Assembly (NCBI RefSeq): GCF_019551475.1
Contig: NZ_CP047159.1
Coordinates: 2,232,001-2,296,000, forward strand
DNA length: 64,000 nt
Direction: 5' to 3'
Source: Prevotella sp. Rep29
GTDB lineage: Bacteria > Bacteroidota > Bacteroidia > Bacteroidales > Bacteroidaceae
The notes beneath the pieces are model-generated. The model saw only the letters and a program-made list of their open reading frames with translations. It had not been told where the DNA came from and did no database searches. Shown here in pieces: positions 8,123-18,326 of the stretch (position 1 is the first letter of the stretch; each line of letters opens with the position of its first letter). Made by a program: the position numbers and the translations under genes.

Positions 8123-9640
8123 TTAATCGTTTAATCGTTTAAATGCTTTCGGAAGATAAGCAATGATATCACTTGCTATCAAACTCTCCTTGCCCAAATC
8201 TCTCGCAGCCAAATCACCGGCAAGTCCGTGCAGATACATTCCAAGTTCGCACGCCTCCTTCTGTTTATATCCGCGAGCCAGTAAGGCTGTTATCATTCCC
8301 GTAAGGACATCGCCGCTCCCAGCCGTCGCCATACCGCTATTTCCCGTCGAATTAAACACCACCTCGCCATTGGGCAGGCATAGTGCCGAATAGTGTCCTT
8401 TCAACAGGATATAGAGTTGCAGGTTCTGCGCCATGTCGCGAGCCTTTATCAACCGCTCATAGTCATCGCTGCAAGGGCTGCCGTTCAGGCGGTCAAACTC
8501 TTTCGGATGGGGAGTCATTATCATCCCTTTAGGCAGCTGCTGCATCCATGCGCGATGGTTGGCAAGTATATTCAATGCATCGGCATCAACAACGATGGGA
8601 ACCTGCGAACGGCGCAACTGCGCAATCAGCGCAATTGCCGTGGTTTCCGCAACGCCCAGTCCCGGACCGATTCCCACAGCATCATAGTCCTCAGAGTCTA
8701 CTGCCTCTGAGAAATATGTCTCTTCCCTATCCATCTGCATCACGGCTTCCGGCACTGCCGTCTGCATAATATCGTAATTGCGTCTGGGCGTATGGATAGT
8801 CACCCGCCCGACTCCCGACCGCAGACATGCCCGTGCAGCAAGGACAGAAGCTCCCGCCATTCCATAACTGCCCGCAATCAGAAGGGCATTGCCCACACTC
8901 CCTTTATGCGCGAAGTCGCCACGGGGAAGCAGGAAACGACGCACATCGTTTTCCTCGAGGATGGAGAACTGCGTCTGGGCACGGGCTATGAAACTCTGAT
9001 TCAACCGGATGTCGAGTATGCGAAGATCTCCTATAAACTGCTGCATGTCGGCAAACATGAACGCCAGTTTCTTGAACTGGAACGTCAGCGTCATGTCAGC
9101 ACGGATGATATTGGCAAGAATATTATAGGTATTGTTCTCCGTCATCAAGCCCGACGGAACATCAATACTAATCACTTTCGCCGGAGACTGATTGATGTAT
9201 TTTACCAGAGAGGCAAATCCACCTGCGAGCGGCTTGTTCAGCCCCGTACCGAAAAGTCCGTCGATGACCACCGTCCCAGCATCCAGCTGTGGTGTGTCAA
9301 ACTGCTGCGTGACTTCCGTGAAACTTTTCACCCGCTTACAATCATGCAGACGTTGCTTATTGATGGCACATTCTTCAGTAAGCTTATTCGACACATTGAA
9401 AAGATATACCGAAACCGACACGTTCTGCTCTGCAAGCATGCGGGCAACAGCCAAGGCATCCCCCCCGTTATTGCCGGGTCCGGCAAAGACGACCACGTGA
9501 CATCCTTCCGACAATGTCTCCATGACAACATGAGTCACTGCCCTTGCAGCACGCTCCATCAAATCAATCGGACGAATCGGTTCCTGTTCGATGGTATATT
9601 TGTCAACTTCTCGTATTTGATTACCTGTAAAAATCTTCAT
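8123..9640 (-). CDS. nnr: Bifunctional NAD(P)H-hydrate epimerase/dehydratase
   Basis: 505 residues from ATG (a GTG lies one codon earlier). Residues 1-~215 are the YjeF N-terminal epimerase with FAGPGNNGGDALAVARML and VIDGLFGTGLNKPL. The remainder is the ribokinase-like ADP-dependent dehydratase with GPGLGV, VVDADALN, MTPHPKEFDRL and AGSGDVLTGMITALLARG. Together they restore NAD(P)H from its damaged R- and S-hydrates in the cytosol. The fused order matches bacterial Nnr. The DUF4831 gene follows on the same strand. Confidence 0.93.
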   Translation of the reverse strand: MKIFTGNQIREVDKYTIEQEPIRPIDLMERAARAVTHVVMETLSEGCHVVVFAGPGNNGGDALAVARMLAEQNVSVSVYLFNVSNKLTEECAINKQRLHDCKRVKSFTEVTQQFDTPQLDAGTVVIDGLFGTGLNKPLAGGFASLVKYINQSPAKVISIDVPSGLMTENNTYNILANIIRADMTLTFQFKKLAFMFADMQQFIGDLRILDIRLNQSFIARAQTQFSILEENDVRRFLLPRGDFAHKGSVGNALLIAGSYGMAGASVLAARACLRSGVGRVTIHTPRRNYDIMQTAVPEAVMQMDREETYFSEAVDSEDYDAVGIGPGLGVAETTAIALIAQLRRSQVPIVVDADALNILANHRAWMQQLPKGMIMTPHPKEFDRLNGSPCSDDYERLIKARDMAQNLQLYILLKGHYSALCLPNGEVVFNSTGNSGMATAGSGDVLTGMITALLARGYKQKEACELGMYLHGLAGDLAARDLGKESLIASDIIAYLPKAFKRLND

Positions 9641-9801
9641 CACTGCAAAAATAATAAATAAATGTAAAACGATGGCTTTTCGCTTCTTTTTTTTTCATTT
9701 TTTAGAGAATAATCGACATCTTGCACGCAATTTTATCGGAGAAAACTCAAAAAATCACAAATTTATTAGTATTTTTGCGTCAAAATCAAATTTACCATAT
9801 C

Positions 9802-10341
9802 ATGGATATCATCAGAATCAAAGACAAGTGTTTCCGACCATCAATTCCTGAGGCGGAAATTCTCGAACGAGTACAAGCCGTTGCCGACCGCATCAACAAA
9901 GACATGGCAGGTAAGAATCCGCTGTTGCTCGCCGTATTGAATGGTGCGTTTATCTTCGCTGCCGACCTCATGCGCCGGCTGACTATCCCCTGTGAGATTT
10001 CATTCGTCAAACTGGCTTCATACCAAGGAACGACTTCAACCGGGAAAGTCACTGAGGTATTCGGCATCAATGAAGACATCACCAACCGCACGATTATCAT
10101 TGTGGAAGACATCGTTGAGTCAGGACTTACCATGAAGAGAATGATTGAAACCCTCGGCACACGCCATCCGGAATCAATCCACATCTGCACGCTGCTGCTC
10201 AAGCCCGACAGGCTGCAGGTCCCGCTCGACATCGAATACGCAGCAATCGAGATACCTAACGACTTCATTCTCGGCTATGGTCTCGACTATGACCAGCAGG
10301 GACGGAACCTGAAAGACATTTATACGATTGTAGAAGAATAA
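9802..10341 (+). CDS. hpt: Hypoxanthine phosphoribosyltransferase
   Basis: 179 residues from ATG giving MDIIRIKDKCFRPSIPE; the frame is open further upstream, but the -7 element TATTTTTG (9770-9777) lies inside that extension, which fixes the start. The PRPP loop IIIVEDIVESGLTM and the flexible-loop region SFVKLASYQGTTSTGKV identify a type I phosphoribosyltransferase of the Hpt group, salvaging hypoxanthine or guanine to IMP/GMP. First gene of a purine/GTPase group with adk (15-base gap), obgE and pgeF. Confidence 0.93.
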   Translation: MDIIRIKDKCFRPSIPEAEILERVQAVADRINKDMAGKNPLLLAVLNGAFIFAADLMRRLTIPCEISFVKLASYQGTTSTGKVTEVFGINEDITNRTIIIVEDIVESGLTMKRMIETLGTRHPESIHICTLLLKPDRLQVPLDIEYAAIEIPNDFILGYGLDYDQQGRNLKDIYTIVEE

Positions 10342-10356
10342 AAAAACATAAAGCAC

Positions 10357-10929
10357 ATGAAGAACATTGTTATTTTTGGAGCACCTGGCTCTGGCAAGGG
10401 GACGCAAAGCGACCTGATGATTGTGAAGTATGGTTTCGGACACATCTCCACCGGCGACGTGCTCCGCAATGAGATTAAAAACGGGACTGAACTGGGAAAG
10501 ACCGCCAAGGGATATATCGACAACGGACAGCTGATTCCCGACGAGTTGATGATTGACATTCTCGCCAGCGTATATGATACTTTCGGAACCGACCATAAAG
10601 GCGTTATTTTCGATGGATTCCCACGCACCATTCCGCAAGCAGAAGCACTGAAAGAAATGCTGTCGAAACGCGGGCACTGCGTAGCTGCAATGATTGAATT
10701 GGACGTGCCGGAAGATGAGCTCATGAAACGCCTCATCAAGCGCGGACAAGAGAGCGGACGCTCGGACGACAATGCAGAAACCATCAAGAAACGTCTTGAC
10801 GTATATCATAACCAGACCTCACCGCTCGTAGATTGGTATGAGAAAGAAGGTATCCGCAACCATATCGACGGTCTTGGTGAGCTCGACCGCATCTTCAGTG
10901 ACATCTGCAACGTCATTGACAAACTTTAA
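10357..10929 (+). CDS. adk: Adenylate kinase, short-LID form
   Basis: 190 residues. Catalyses ATP + AMP to 2 ADP in the cytosol. P-loop GAPGSGKGTQSD at residues ~8-19, AMP-binding HISTGDVLRNEI, and DGFPRTIPQAEAL. The LID is the short type: after KRLIKRGQESGRSDDNAET there is no zinc-finger or long insert, explaining 190 rather than ~215 residues. Seven bases separate its stop from obgE. Confidence 0.95.
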   Translation: MKNIVIFGAPGSGKGTQSDLMIVKYGFGHISTGDVLRNEIKNGTELGKTAKGYIDNGQLIPDELMIDILASVYDTFGTDHKGVIFDGFPRTIPQAEALKEMLSKRGHCVAAMIELDVPEDELMKRLIKRGQESGRSDDNAETIKKRLDVYHNQTSPLVDWYEKEGIRNHIDGLGELDRIFSDICNVIDKL

Positions 10930-10935
10930 TTCCAC

Positions 10936-12093
10936 ATGGCTGAATCGAACTTCGTTGACTACGTGAAGATATGCTGCCGTTCGGGAAAGGGCGGAAGAGG
11001 TTCCATGCACCTGCGCCATGTGAAATACAACCCGAACGGAGGTCCCGACGGTGGAGACGGAGGGGACGGAGGAAGCATCTATCTGAGGGGCAACCATAAT
11101 TACTGGACACTCCTCCACCTGCGCTATCAGCGACACGTTTTCGCCGAGCACGGAGGAAACGGCGGACGTGACAAATGTCATGGCACGAACGGAAAAAGCC
11201 AATACATCGACGTGCCGTGCGGAACAGTCGTTTACAATGCTGAGACGGGAAAGTTCGTCTGCGACGTGATGTACGACGGGCAGGAGGTCCTTTTATTAAA
11301 AGGCGGACGAGGCGGTCTTGGAAATTTCCAGTTCCGCTCATCCACCAATCAGGCTCCGCGCTATGCACAGCCCGGCGAACCGATGCAGGAGATGACCATT
11401 ATCCTTGAACTTAAGCTTCTTGCTGACGTCGGACTGGTAGGATTTCCCAATGCAGGAAAGTCCACACTTCTCTCATCACTCTCCAGCGCACGCCCGAAAA
11501 TCGCCAACTACCCGTTCACCACGCTCGAACCCTCACTCGGCATTGTCAGCTATCACGACCAGAAGTCGTTTGTCATGGCAGACATTCCCGGCATTATTGA
11601 AGGGGCAAGCGAGGGGAAAGGGTTGGGATTGCGCTTCCTGAGGCATATCGAACGCAACTCCCTGCTGCTGTTCATGGTTCCCGGCGACACTGACGACATC
11701 AAGAAAGAATACGAGATTCTGCTCAACGAGTTGAAGAAATTCAATCCCGACATGCTCGACAAACATCGCGTGTTAGCTGTGACAAAAAGCGATTTGCTTG
11801 ACGATGAACTCATTGAGATGCTCAGCGAACATTTGCCTGAAGACGTGCCGACCGTATTCATCTCGTCGGTCACCGGAAAAGGGCTCAACGAACTGAAAGA
11901 CATCTTATGGAAAGAACTCAACAGCGAGAACAACAAGTTGCAAGCCATCATGGCTGAAGACACACTCGTGCACCGCGACAAGGACATGACCGTCTTTGCC
12001 AGAGAGATGCAAGCAGAAGGAGAAGATGAGGAGATTGAATATGTGGATGTGGAAGACATTGACGACTTGGAGGATTTTGAATACGAAGACTGA
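10936..12093 (+). CDS. obgE: Obg/CgtA GTPase
   Basis: 385 residues. Residues 1-~158 are the glycine-rich Obg fold ([30 protein letters not shown]). The G domain follows with P-loop [11 protein letters not shown], switch [12 protein letters not shown], and TKSD. The C-terminal ~45 residues are strongly acidic, as is common in Obg. This essential GTPase acts in late 50S assembly and links it to nucleotide and stress state. Its stop overlaps the pgeF start by one base (TGATG), indicating translational coupling. Confidence 0.95.
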   Translation: MAESNFVDYVKICCRSGKGGRGSMHLRHVKYNPNGGPDGGDGGDGGSIYLRGNHNYWTLLHLRYQRHVFAEHGGNGGRDKCHGTNGKSQYIDVPCGTVVYNAETGKFVCDVMYDGQEVLLLKGGRGGLGNFQFRSSTNQAPRYAQPGEPMQEMTIILELKLLADVGLVGFPNAGKSTLLSSLSSARPKIANYPFTTLEPSLGIVSYHDQKSFVMADIPGIIEGASEGKGLGLRFLRHIERNSLLLFMVPGDTDDIKKEYEILLNELKKFNPDMLDKHRVLAVTKSDLLDDELIEMLSEHLPEDVPTVFISSVTGKGLNELKDILWKELNSENNKLQAIMAEDTLVHRDKDMTVFAREMQAEGEDEEIEYVDVEDIDDLEDFEYED

Positions 12094-12914
12094 TGCGCCC
12101 ACAACTGAATCATTATCACCTGGTCCCACACATCATTGCATTCAGCACCACCCGACACGGAGGCACGAGCACTGGAAATTATGCTGAATTCAACATCAAC
12201 AGGTATTGTGGTGATGATGAAAGGGCTATCGAAGACAATCGCCTGTTGCTCTGTAAAGAACTGGGCATCGCGCCTACACACTTGGTCTATCCACACCAAG
12301 TTCATCAGACAACCATCCGACAAATCACACCTGAATTCCTGTCGCTCCGCGATGATGCGAAAGAAGCATTCATCGATGGGGTTGATGCGCTGATGACCGA
12401 CGTCAGCGGCATCTGCATCGGCGTGTCCACTGCCGACTGCATCCCGGTCATCATCTATGACCCGGAACGGCATGCCGTTGCCGTTGTCCATGCAGGATGG
12501 CGCGGGACAGTGGCTGCCATCGTGCAAAAAACGGTGGAGACGATGTGCCGGGCGTACAGCTGCGCTCCCAAAGAGCTCCGTGCTGTCATCGGCCCGGGCA
12601 TTTCAAAAAAACATTTTGAGGTCGGAGATGAGGTCTATGAGGATTTTCTGCAAGCCGGCTTCGACATGGATGCATTGGCTGAAAGATATCCTGCCCGGGC
12701 AAATTCTGACACGACAGCCACGCACACCTATAAATGGCACATTGACCTGCCGCTATGTAACCAGATGCAACTGCTGAGAATGGGAGTTCCTGACAAGAAC
12801 ATCTACATGTCACGAATCTGTACGTACGAACAGGCTGACGACTACTTTTCCGCACGTAGGCTGGGTATCAACAGCGGGCGTATATTCACTGGTGCCATGA
12901 TGAAAGAAGACTGA
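12093..12914 (+). CDS. pgeF: PgeF/LACC1-family multicopper-like protein
   Basis: 273 residues of the former 'laccase domain' (DUF152) family. The metal/active-site triad is seen as His71 (YPHQVHQT), Cys116 (STADCIPV) and His133 (VHAGWRGT). E. coli PgeF removes wrongly L-Ser-modified muropeptide precursors, while relatives act on purine nucleosides (phosphorylase or adenosine deaminase activity). Its position behind hpt, adk and obgE would suit a purine role, but this is inference. Confidence 0.85.
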   Translation: MRPQLNHYHLVPHIIAFSTTRHGGTSTGNYAEFNINRYCGDDERAIEDNRLLLCKELGIAPTHLVYPHQVHQTTIRQITPEFLSLRDDAKEAFIDGVDALMTDVSGICIGVSTADCIPVIIYDPERHAVAVVHAGWRGTVAAIVQKTVETMCRAYSCAPKELRAVIGPGISKKHFEVGDEVYEDFLQAGFDMDALAERYPARANSDTTATHTYKWHIDLPLCNQMQLLRMGVPDKNIYMSRICTYEQADDYFSARRLGINSGRIFTGAMMKED

Positions 12915-12945
12915 CTCTCGCCTGCCCTACCTGCTGTTTTGCGCA

Positions 12946-13137
12946 TCAACGCCTTTTCGCACGCTGCTCCCGATATTTTGCTTTCTGCCGCGCAGAACCG
13001 CTGCCATGTGCACCGGTGATATATTTCTTCTTTTTTGCCTTGGTCTTTACCTTCTCAGCATCCCGTCCACCGTTTTTCGATGCACCGCCCTTGAACACAA
13101 CGCCACCACCGGCAATGATTTCATCTATATCACTCAT
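12946..13137 (-). CDS. Small basic protein, unknown
   Basis: 63 residues: an acidic start (MSDIDEIIAGGGVVFKGG) then a Lys/Arg-rich tail (KTKAKKKKYITGAHG, ending YREQRAKRR). It starts 9 bases after the stop of the AICAR transformylase gene on the same strand, as operon partners do. Composition suggests a nucleic-acid- or ribosome-binding microprotein. I recognise no family, and it could be a chance frame. Confidence 0.5.
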   Translation of the reverse strand: MSDIDEIIAGGGVVFKGGASKNGGRDAEKVKTKAKKKKYITGAHGSGSARQKAKYREQRAKRR

Positions 13138-13146
13138 ACCGCCCTA

Positions 13147-14328
13147 TCAATGATGAAACAGTCTCACACCTGTAAATGCCATCGCAATGCCATACTTGTC
13201 ACACGTCATGATTACATGGTCGTCACGAACCGAGCCTCCTGCCTGTGCAATATACTGAACACCACTCTTATGAGCCCGCTCAATATTGTCGCCGAACGGA
13301 AAGAAGGCATCGCTGGCTAAACTCACCTGCGTGTTTTGTGCTATCCACTCACGCTTCTCATCCATCGTCAGAGGTTCGGGCTGACGGGTGAAGAACTGCT
13401 GCCATGAACCATCGCGCAACACGTCTTCTGCCTCATCGCCGATATACAAATCTATCGTATTGTCGCGGTCTGCACGACGAATGCCCTCAACGAAAGGAAG
13501 TGACATCACCTTCGGATGCTGCCGCAGCCACCAGATGTCTGCCTTCTGTCCGGCAAGGCGCGTGCAATGGATGCGACTCTGTTGTCCGGCACCGATGCCG
13601 ATGGCCTGACCATCTTTTGCGTAGCACACGGAATTACTCTGCGTATATTTCAGCGTTATCAGTGCGATGAGCAAGTCGCGACGGGCTTCAGGAGTAAACT
13701 CCTTATTCTTGGTAGGAATATTCTCAAACAAGACTGGCGAAGTCAGGTCTATCTCGTTACGACCCTGTTCGAAAGTGATGCCAAACACTTGTTTGCACTC
13801 CGTCGGAGCGGGCTTATACGTCGCATCGATTTTAATCACATTATATTTCCCGTTGCGCTTTGCCTGAAGAATGGCAAGAGCCTCGGGAGTAAAGCCCGGA
13901 GCAATCACGCCGTCCGACACCTCTCGCTTCAACAGCAACGCCGTCGCCTCATCACACTCGTCTGACAACGCCACAAAGTCGCCATAGCTACTCATGCGAT
14001 CGGCACCACGGGCACGCGCATAAGCCGATGCTATCGGCGAGAGTTCCACTGGCAGGTCGTCCACAAAATAGATCTTCCGCAACGTCGTACTCAGAGGCAA
14101 ACCGACTGCTGCTCCCGCCGGCGACACATGCTTGAACGATGCTGCCGCAGGCAAACCCGTGGCTTGCTTCAACTCTCGCACCAACTGCCAGGCATTCAGG
14201 GCATCGAGAAAATTGATATAACCCGGAGCACCCGAGAGCACTTCGACAGGCAGCTCTCCCTGCTCCATGAATATTCGCGAAGGTTTCTGATTTGGATTAC
14301 ATCCGTACTTTAACGCAAGTTCTTTCAT
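13147..14328 (-). CDS. Stand-alone AICAR transformylase (PurH C-terminal domain)
   Basis: 393 residues from ATG giving MKELALKYGCNPNQKPS; a TTG eight codons earlier is less likely. It transfers a formyl group from 10-formyl-THF to AICAR in late purine synthesis. The catalytic Lys66-His67 (ASFKHVSPAGAAVG) is present, together with TQSNSVCYAKDGQAIGIGAGQQSR and the C-terminal DAFFPFGDN and QAGGSVRD. The N-terminal MGS-like IMP cyclohydrolase half of normal PurH (~520 residues) is absent, with no remnant upstream. Ring closure must therefore come from another protein, probably a full PurH elsewhere. Confidence 0.88.
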   Translation of the reverse strand: MKELALKYGCNPNQKPSRIFMEQGELPVEVLSGAPGYINFLDALNAWQLVRELKQATGLPAAASFKHVSPAGAAVGLPLSTTLRKIYFVDDLPVELSPIASAYARARGADRMSSYGDFVALSDECDEATALLLKREVSDGVIAPGFTPEALAILQAKRNGKYNVIKIDATYKPAPTECKQVFGITFEQGRNEIDLTSPVLFENIPTKNKEFTPEARRDLLIALITLKYTQSNSVCYAKDGQAIGIGAGQQSRIHCTRLAGQKADIWWLRQHPKVMSLPFVEGIRRADRDNTIDLYIGDEAEDVLRDGSWQQFFTRQPEPLTMDEKREWIAQNTQVSLASDAFFPFGDNIERAHKSGVQYIAQAGGSVRDDHVIMTCDKYGIAMAFTGVRLFHH

Positions 14329-14524
14329 GACACTGATTTTTTCTTGGCACAAATTTAGAAAAAAATCCCGAATTATGACGCCATTACATCAAGAAATGCC
14401 ACTTCGCAAAAAAAAAAACAACACTCCCAAATCGGTCATCGGACAGAAAAAAGAATTATTTACGACAAAACTCAAAACAAACGACTGTTTCACGACAGAA
14501 ACACCTGCATAAACATACAGAAAC

Positions 14525-14641
14525 ACCGTATAAATATAACACCTGAACTTTCGTTTTCCAAAAGTTCAACTTTTGCACGCTGAAAGTTCAACTTTCACCG
14601 CCTAAAAGTTCAACTTTTGCACGCTAAAAGTTGAACTTTTA
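14525..14641. repeat. Palindromic 23-bp repeat array, copy 2
   Basis: Four units with cores AAAAGTTCAACTTTT, GAAAGTTCAACTTTC and AAAAGTTGAACTTTT, preceded by CCGTATAAATATAACACC. Read on the other strand, the leading part equals the trailing edge of the 54.7-kb copy (AAAGTTnAGGTGTTATATTTATA), so the element is oriented. The surrounding gap, 14329-14786, holds no gene I can support; a second CATAAATATACAG lies at ~14706. Confidence 0.85.
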
Positions 14642-14786
14642 GAAAGTACATCCTAATACATTCACTATCAATAAGTTACAAACCGCATCCCAATCCACAC
14701 CCCACTGCATAAATATACAGCATGCGTCTTTGCACAAATGCCCGACTTAATCCCCATCTTGATGTCCAAACGAGAAGTCTGACCAC

Positions 14787-14824
14787 AAAAAAACTGCCTC
14801 CACCCAAGACGGGTAGAGGCAGTT
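14787..14824 (-). terminator. Terminator of the S10-spc-alpha ribosomal block
   Basis: Stem AACTGCCTC-ACCC / GGGT-GAGGCAGTT with a single mismatch and 5-base loop, followed by seven T on the minus strand, 45 bases after the rplQ stop. Confidence 0.9.
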
Positions 14825-14869
14825 CTTAACATCTATCTCCTTAATACTTTCGCAAGTATTGTTGGCTAC

Positions 14870-15403
14870 TTATTCTGCTTTGGCTTCCTCGGCAGGAGTT
14901 TCCTCTTTCACTTCTTCAGCAACGGGAGCTTCTTCCTTTACCTCTTCAGCAACAGGAGCTTCCTCTACTTTAGGAGTCTCTGCCTTGGTTGACCGGCGGC
15001 TACGACGAGTCTTCTTAGCAGCCTTCGGTGTCTTAGCCATGTTCTCGTCGAAGTCAACAAGCTCGATGAAACAGATATCAGCAGCATCGCCTTGACGATG
15101 ACCGAGCTTGATGATACGGGTGTATCCACCGGGACGGTCTCCGACTTTTGCTGCTACGTTGCTGAAAAGTTCTTTCAGAGCTTCCTTGTTCTGCAGATAG
15201 CTGAACACAACGCGGCGGGAGTTGGTTGTATCTTCCTTGCAGCGTGTGATAAGGGGCTCTACATACTTCTTGAGGGCTTTTGCCTTAGCGAGGGTCGTAG
15301 TGATTCTTTTGTGCATAATCAACGAGATAGCCATATTTGCAAGCATGGCATGACGATGGTCTGCAGTACGACCCAGATGATTGAATTTCTTTCCGTGTCT
15401 CAT
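14870..15403 (-). CDS. rplQ: 50S ribosomal protein L17
   Basis: 177 residues. The conserved domain ([21 protein letters not shown] ... [18 protein letters not shown]) takes up ~120 residues. Beyond it is a Bacteroidota-type tail with a basic linker ([11 protein letters not shown]), then ~45 residues of near-repeated acidic [12 protein letters not shown]. The tail probably lies on the ribosome surface. Last gene of the long minus-strand ribosomal block, directly after rpoA. Confidence 0.97.
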   Translation of the reverse strand: MRHGKKFNHLGRTADHRHAMLANMAISLIMHKRITTTLAKAKALKKYVEPLITRCKEDTTNSRRVVFSYLQNKEALKELFSNVAAKVGDRPGGYTRIIKLGHRQGDAADICFIELVDFDENMAKTPKAAKKTRRSRRSTKAETPKVEEAPVAEEVKEEAPVAEEVKEETPAEEAKAE

Positions 15404-15448
15404 TTTTTACGTTTTTCTTTAAGCGGACAGGTTTTGTCAAATGGCGAC

Positions 15449-16441
15449 TTACTCCTTGTCCAGTTTATACTTTGTAATATCGGTTCCAAACGACAGATTC
15501 AGACCTTCGAGCAAATCATCAAGCTCAGAAAGCGATTTCTTGCCGAAATTGCGGAACTTCAGGAGGTCGGTCTTGTTGTATTGAACAAGGTCTCCCAGCG
15601 TCTCCACATCAGCAGCCTTCAGACAGTTGAGGGCACGAACGGAGAGGTTCATGTCAATCAGACGGGTCTTGAGCAACTGACGCATGTGGAGCACCTCTTC
15701 ATCGAACTCCTGATTGTTATCAAGGTCAGGATTCTCAAGCGTAATCTTCTCGTCGGAGAAGAGCATGAAATGATGAATGAGGATTTTTGCTGCCTCTTTC
15801 AGTGCGTCTTTCGGGTGAATGGAACCATCCGTAGTAACTTCAAGCACGAGTTTATCGTAGTCGGTTTTCTGCTCGACGCGATAAGGCTCAACGCTGTATT
15901 TTACGTTACGAATCGGTGTGTAGATAGAATCGATTGGGAGTACATTAACATCCGTGCAGAAGTCACGATTCTCGTCTGCAAGCACGTAGCCGCGCCCTTT
16001 ATTGATAGTAAGATCTATCTGCATGGAAGCTTTCGCATCTAAATGACAAATCACCAAATCTGGGTTTAACACTTCAAATCCAGTCAGATACTTGCCGATG
16101 TCACCTGCTTTGAACTCGGTGGAATTCTCAACGGTGATAGAGACTTTTTCGTTCTCGAATTCTTCTACTACTTGCTTGAACCGAACTTGCTTCAGGTTCA
16201 AGATAATGTTGGTGACGTCTTCCTTCACGCCTGGTACTGAAGAGAACTCATGCTCAACGCCGCCGATTTTGACGGTATTGATGGCAAAGCCCTCAAGCGA
16301 TGAAAGAAGTATGCGTCGCAGGGAGTTGCCAATAGTAACTCCAAAGCCTGGCTCTAAAGGACGGAATTCAAACTTGCCGAACTTATCGTCAGCCTCCAAC
16401 ATTACAACTTTATCGGGTTTTTGAAATGCTAATATCGCCAT
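15449..16441 (-). CDS. rpoA: RNA polymerase alpha subunit
   Basis: 330 residues. The N-terminal dimerisation domain ([37 protein letters not shown]) starts core assembly. The C-terminal domain ([39 protein letters not shown]) contacts UP elements and activators. Placed between rpsD and rplQ as in other alpha operons. Confidence 0.98.
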   Translation of the reverse strand: MAILAFQKPDKVVMLEADDKFGKFEFRPLEPGFGVTIGNSLRRILLSSLEGFAINTVKIGGVEHEFSSVPGVKEDVTNIILNLKQVRFKQVVEEFENEKVSITVENSTEFKAGDIGKYLTGFEVLNPDLVICHLDAKASMQIDLTINKGRGYVLADENRDFCTDVNVLPIDSIYTPIRNVKYSVEPYRVEQKTDYDKLVLEVTTDGSIHPKDALKEAAKILIHHFMLFSDEKITLENPDLDNNQEFDEEVLHMRQLLKTRLIDMNLSVRALNCLKAADVETLGDLVQYNKTDLLKFRNFGKKSLSELDDLLEGLNLSFGTDITKYKLDKE

Positions 16442-16453
16442 TAATTTAATGAT

Positions 16454-17059
16454 TTATTTAGAGTACAACTCAACGATTAACTGCTCTTTGATATTCTCAG
16501 GGATATCGGCACGGTCGGGCTTATGGAGATATTTCCCGCTCTTGGTGCTTTCATCCCATTCAAACCATGGGTACTTACTGTGGCTGAACCCAGCGAGCGA
16601 TGCTTCGATAACTTCCAATGACTTGGACTTCTCACGAACACCAACAATCTGACCTGGCTTAACCGAGTAAGATGGAATATTCACAACTTTACCGTCCACA
16701 ATAATATGCTTGTGTCCGACAAGCTGGCGAGCAGCTGCACGGGTCGGGGCGATACCAAGGCGGAACACCACGTTGTCGAGACGACTCTCAAGGTTCTGGA
16801 GAAGAACCTCACCGGTGATACCTTCCGACTTTGATGCCTTTTCAAACATATTACGGAACTGGCGCTCAAGTACGCCATAAGTGTACTTGGCTTTCTGCTT
16901 CTCTGCCAGCATGACTGCGTACTCCGACTGCTTGCGGCGACGGTTGTTGCCATGCTGTCCCGGAGGGAAGTTCCTGCGGGACAAAACTTTGTCTGCACCG
17001 AAGATGGGTTCTCCAAAACGGCGCGCAATTTTTGATTTCGGTCCTATGTATCTTGCCAT
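16454..17059 (-). CDS. rpsD: 30S ribosomal protein S4
   Basis: 201 residues. The S4 RNA-binding domain reads [28 protein letters not shown]. Primary 16S binder in early 30S assembly; in many bacteria it also represses its own operon. No zinc Cys cluster, so this is the C-minus type. Confidence 0.98.
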   Translation of the reverse strand: MARYIGPKSKIARRFGEPIFGADKVLSRRNFPPGQHGNNRRRKQSEYAVMLAEKQKAKYTYGVLERQFRNMFEKASKSEGITGEVLLQNLESRLDNVVFRLGIAPTRAAARQLVGHKHIIVDGKVVNIPSYSVKPGQIVGVREKSKSLEVIEASLAGFSHSKYPWFEWDESTKSGKYLHKPDRADIPENIKEQLIVELYSK

Positions 17060-17116
17060 AATATAAAAAATAATGTTTCGTTTTTCGATATCACGTTATT
17101 GCAATAACGTCAATTA

Positions 17117-17506
17117 TTATACTCTACGACGCTTCGGCGGACGGCATCCATTGTGCGGAAGCGGTGTAACATCGATAATTTCCGTCACTTCAATGCCTGC
17201 TCCATGGACGGCACGGATAGCACTTTCGCGACCGTTACCCGGTCCTTTCACGTATGCTTTCACCTTGCGCAGTCCGAGGTCGAATGCCACTTTCGCGCAA
17301 TCCTCTGCTGCCATCTGTGCTGCATAAGGAGTGTTCTTCTTAGAACCGCGGAAGCCCATCTTGCCTGCTGAAGACCATGAGATTACTTGTCCTTCGCTGT
17401 TAGCCAAAGACACAATGATGTTGTTGAAAGAGCTATGAACATGAAGCTGGCCCATAGCATCAACCTTTACGTTTCTTTTTCTTGATGATGTTGTTTTCTT
17501 TGCCAT
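17117..17506 (-). CDS. rpsK: 30S ribosomal protein S11
   Basis: 129 residues. Conserved [34 protein letters not shown] and [17 protein letters not shown]. Platform protein that helps form the Shine-Dalgarno cleft and the E site. Confidence 0.98.
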   Translation of the reverse strand: MAKKTTSSRKRNVKVDAMGQLHVHSSFNNIIVSLANSEGQVISWSSAGKMGFRGSKKNTPYAAQMAAEDCAKVAFDLGLRKVKAYVKGPGNGRESAIRAVHGAGIEVTEIIDVTPLPHNGCRPPKRRRV

Positions 17507-17523
17507 GTCTAAAACCCTTTCAA

Positions 17524-17904
17524 TTACTTAGTAGCTTTTTTCTTGTTTGCAACGGTCTTCTTTCTTCCCTTGCGGGTGCGAGCATTGTTCTTTGTGCTCT
17601 GTCCGCGTACAGGAAGACCGTGGCGATGTCTAACTCCACGATAGCAACCGATGTCCATCAGTCGCTTGATGTTTAACTGAACCTCTGAACGGAGATCACC
17701 TTCTACTTTGTACTCAGCACCGATAATTTCACGGATCTTAGCAGCCTGGTCGTCACTCCATTCGTTGACTTTCAAGTCGCGGCTCACGCCTGCTTTATCC
17801 AATATCTTTGCTGAACTACTTCGACCTATTCCATAGATATAGGTCAATGCGATTTCGCCACGCTTATTCTGGGGCAAATCTACTCCAACAATTCTTATTG
17901 CCAT
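17524..17904 (-). CDS. rpsM: 30S ribosomal protein S13
   Basis: 126 residues. [20 protein letters not shown], the H2TH-like [13 protein letters not shown], and [20 protein letters not shown] in the tail that reaches P-site tRNA. Head protein contacting 23S bridge B1a. Confidence 0.98.
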   Translation of the reverse strand: MAIRIVGVDLPQNKRGEIALTYIYGIGRSSSAKILDKAGVSRDLKVNEWSDDQAAKIREIIGAEYKVEGDLRSEVQLNIKRLMDIGCYRGVRHRHGLPVRGQSTKNNARTRKGRKKTVANKKKATK

Positions 17905-17971
17905 TTTTTGTTTTTTAAATGATTAACTAATGTTCTTTTTTTCTTGTGTCTTCGCGTACACACTGACGTAC

Positions 17972-18088
17972 TTAGCCCTGACGTACCTTGTACTTAGGGT
18001 TTTTCTTGTTGATGATAAACAGACGTCCCTTACGGCGGACAATCTTGCAATCCGGTGTACGTCTTTTCAATGATGTTCTTGTCTTCAT
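17972..18088 (-). CDS. rpmJ: 50S ribosomal protein L36
   Basis: 38 residues: begins [20 protein letters not shown] and ends YKVRQG. It sits in its usual place between infA and rpsM. Only one Cys of the zinc site ([10 protein letters not shown]) remains, so this is the zinc-free form common in Bacteroidota. Confidence 0.93.
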   Translation of the reverse strand: MKTRTSLKRRTPDCKIVRRKGRLFIINKKNPKYKVRQG

Positions 18089-18101
18089 ATGTGTTCGATG
18101 T

Positions 18102-18320
18102 TTATTTGTATCTAAATACGATTCTTCCTTTTGTCAGGTCGTACGGACTCATTTCTACCTTCACCTTGTCTCCAGGCAGAATCTTGATGTAGTGCATCCT
18201 CATCTTTCCAGAGATGTGAGCGATAATCTGTACTCCATTCTCAAGTTCTACACGGAACATGGCGTTTGATAACGATTCCAATATTGTTCCGTCCTGCTCA
18301 ATCGCGGTTTGCTTTGCCAT
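18102..18320 (-). CDS. infA: Translation initiation factor IF-1
   Basis: 72 residues, the standard OB-fold: [36 protein letters not shown] and [19 protein letters not shown]. Binds the 30S A site during initiation. Starts six bases after the map stop. Confidence 0.97.
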   Translation of the reverse strand: MAKQTAIEQDGTILESLSNAMFRVELENGVQIIAHISGKMRMHYIKILPGDKVKVEMSPYDLTKGRIVFRYK

Positions 18321-18326
18321 CTTGAT

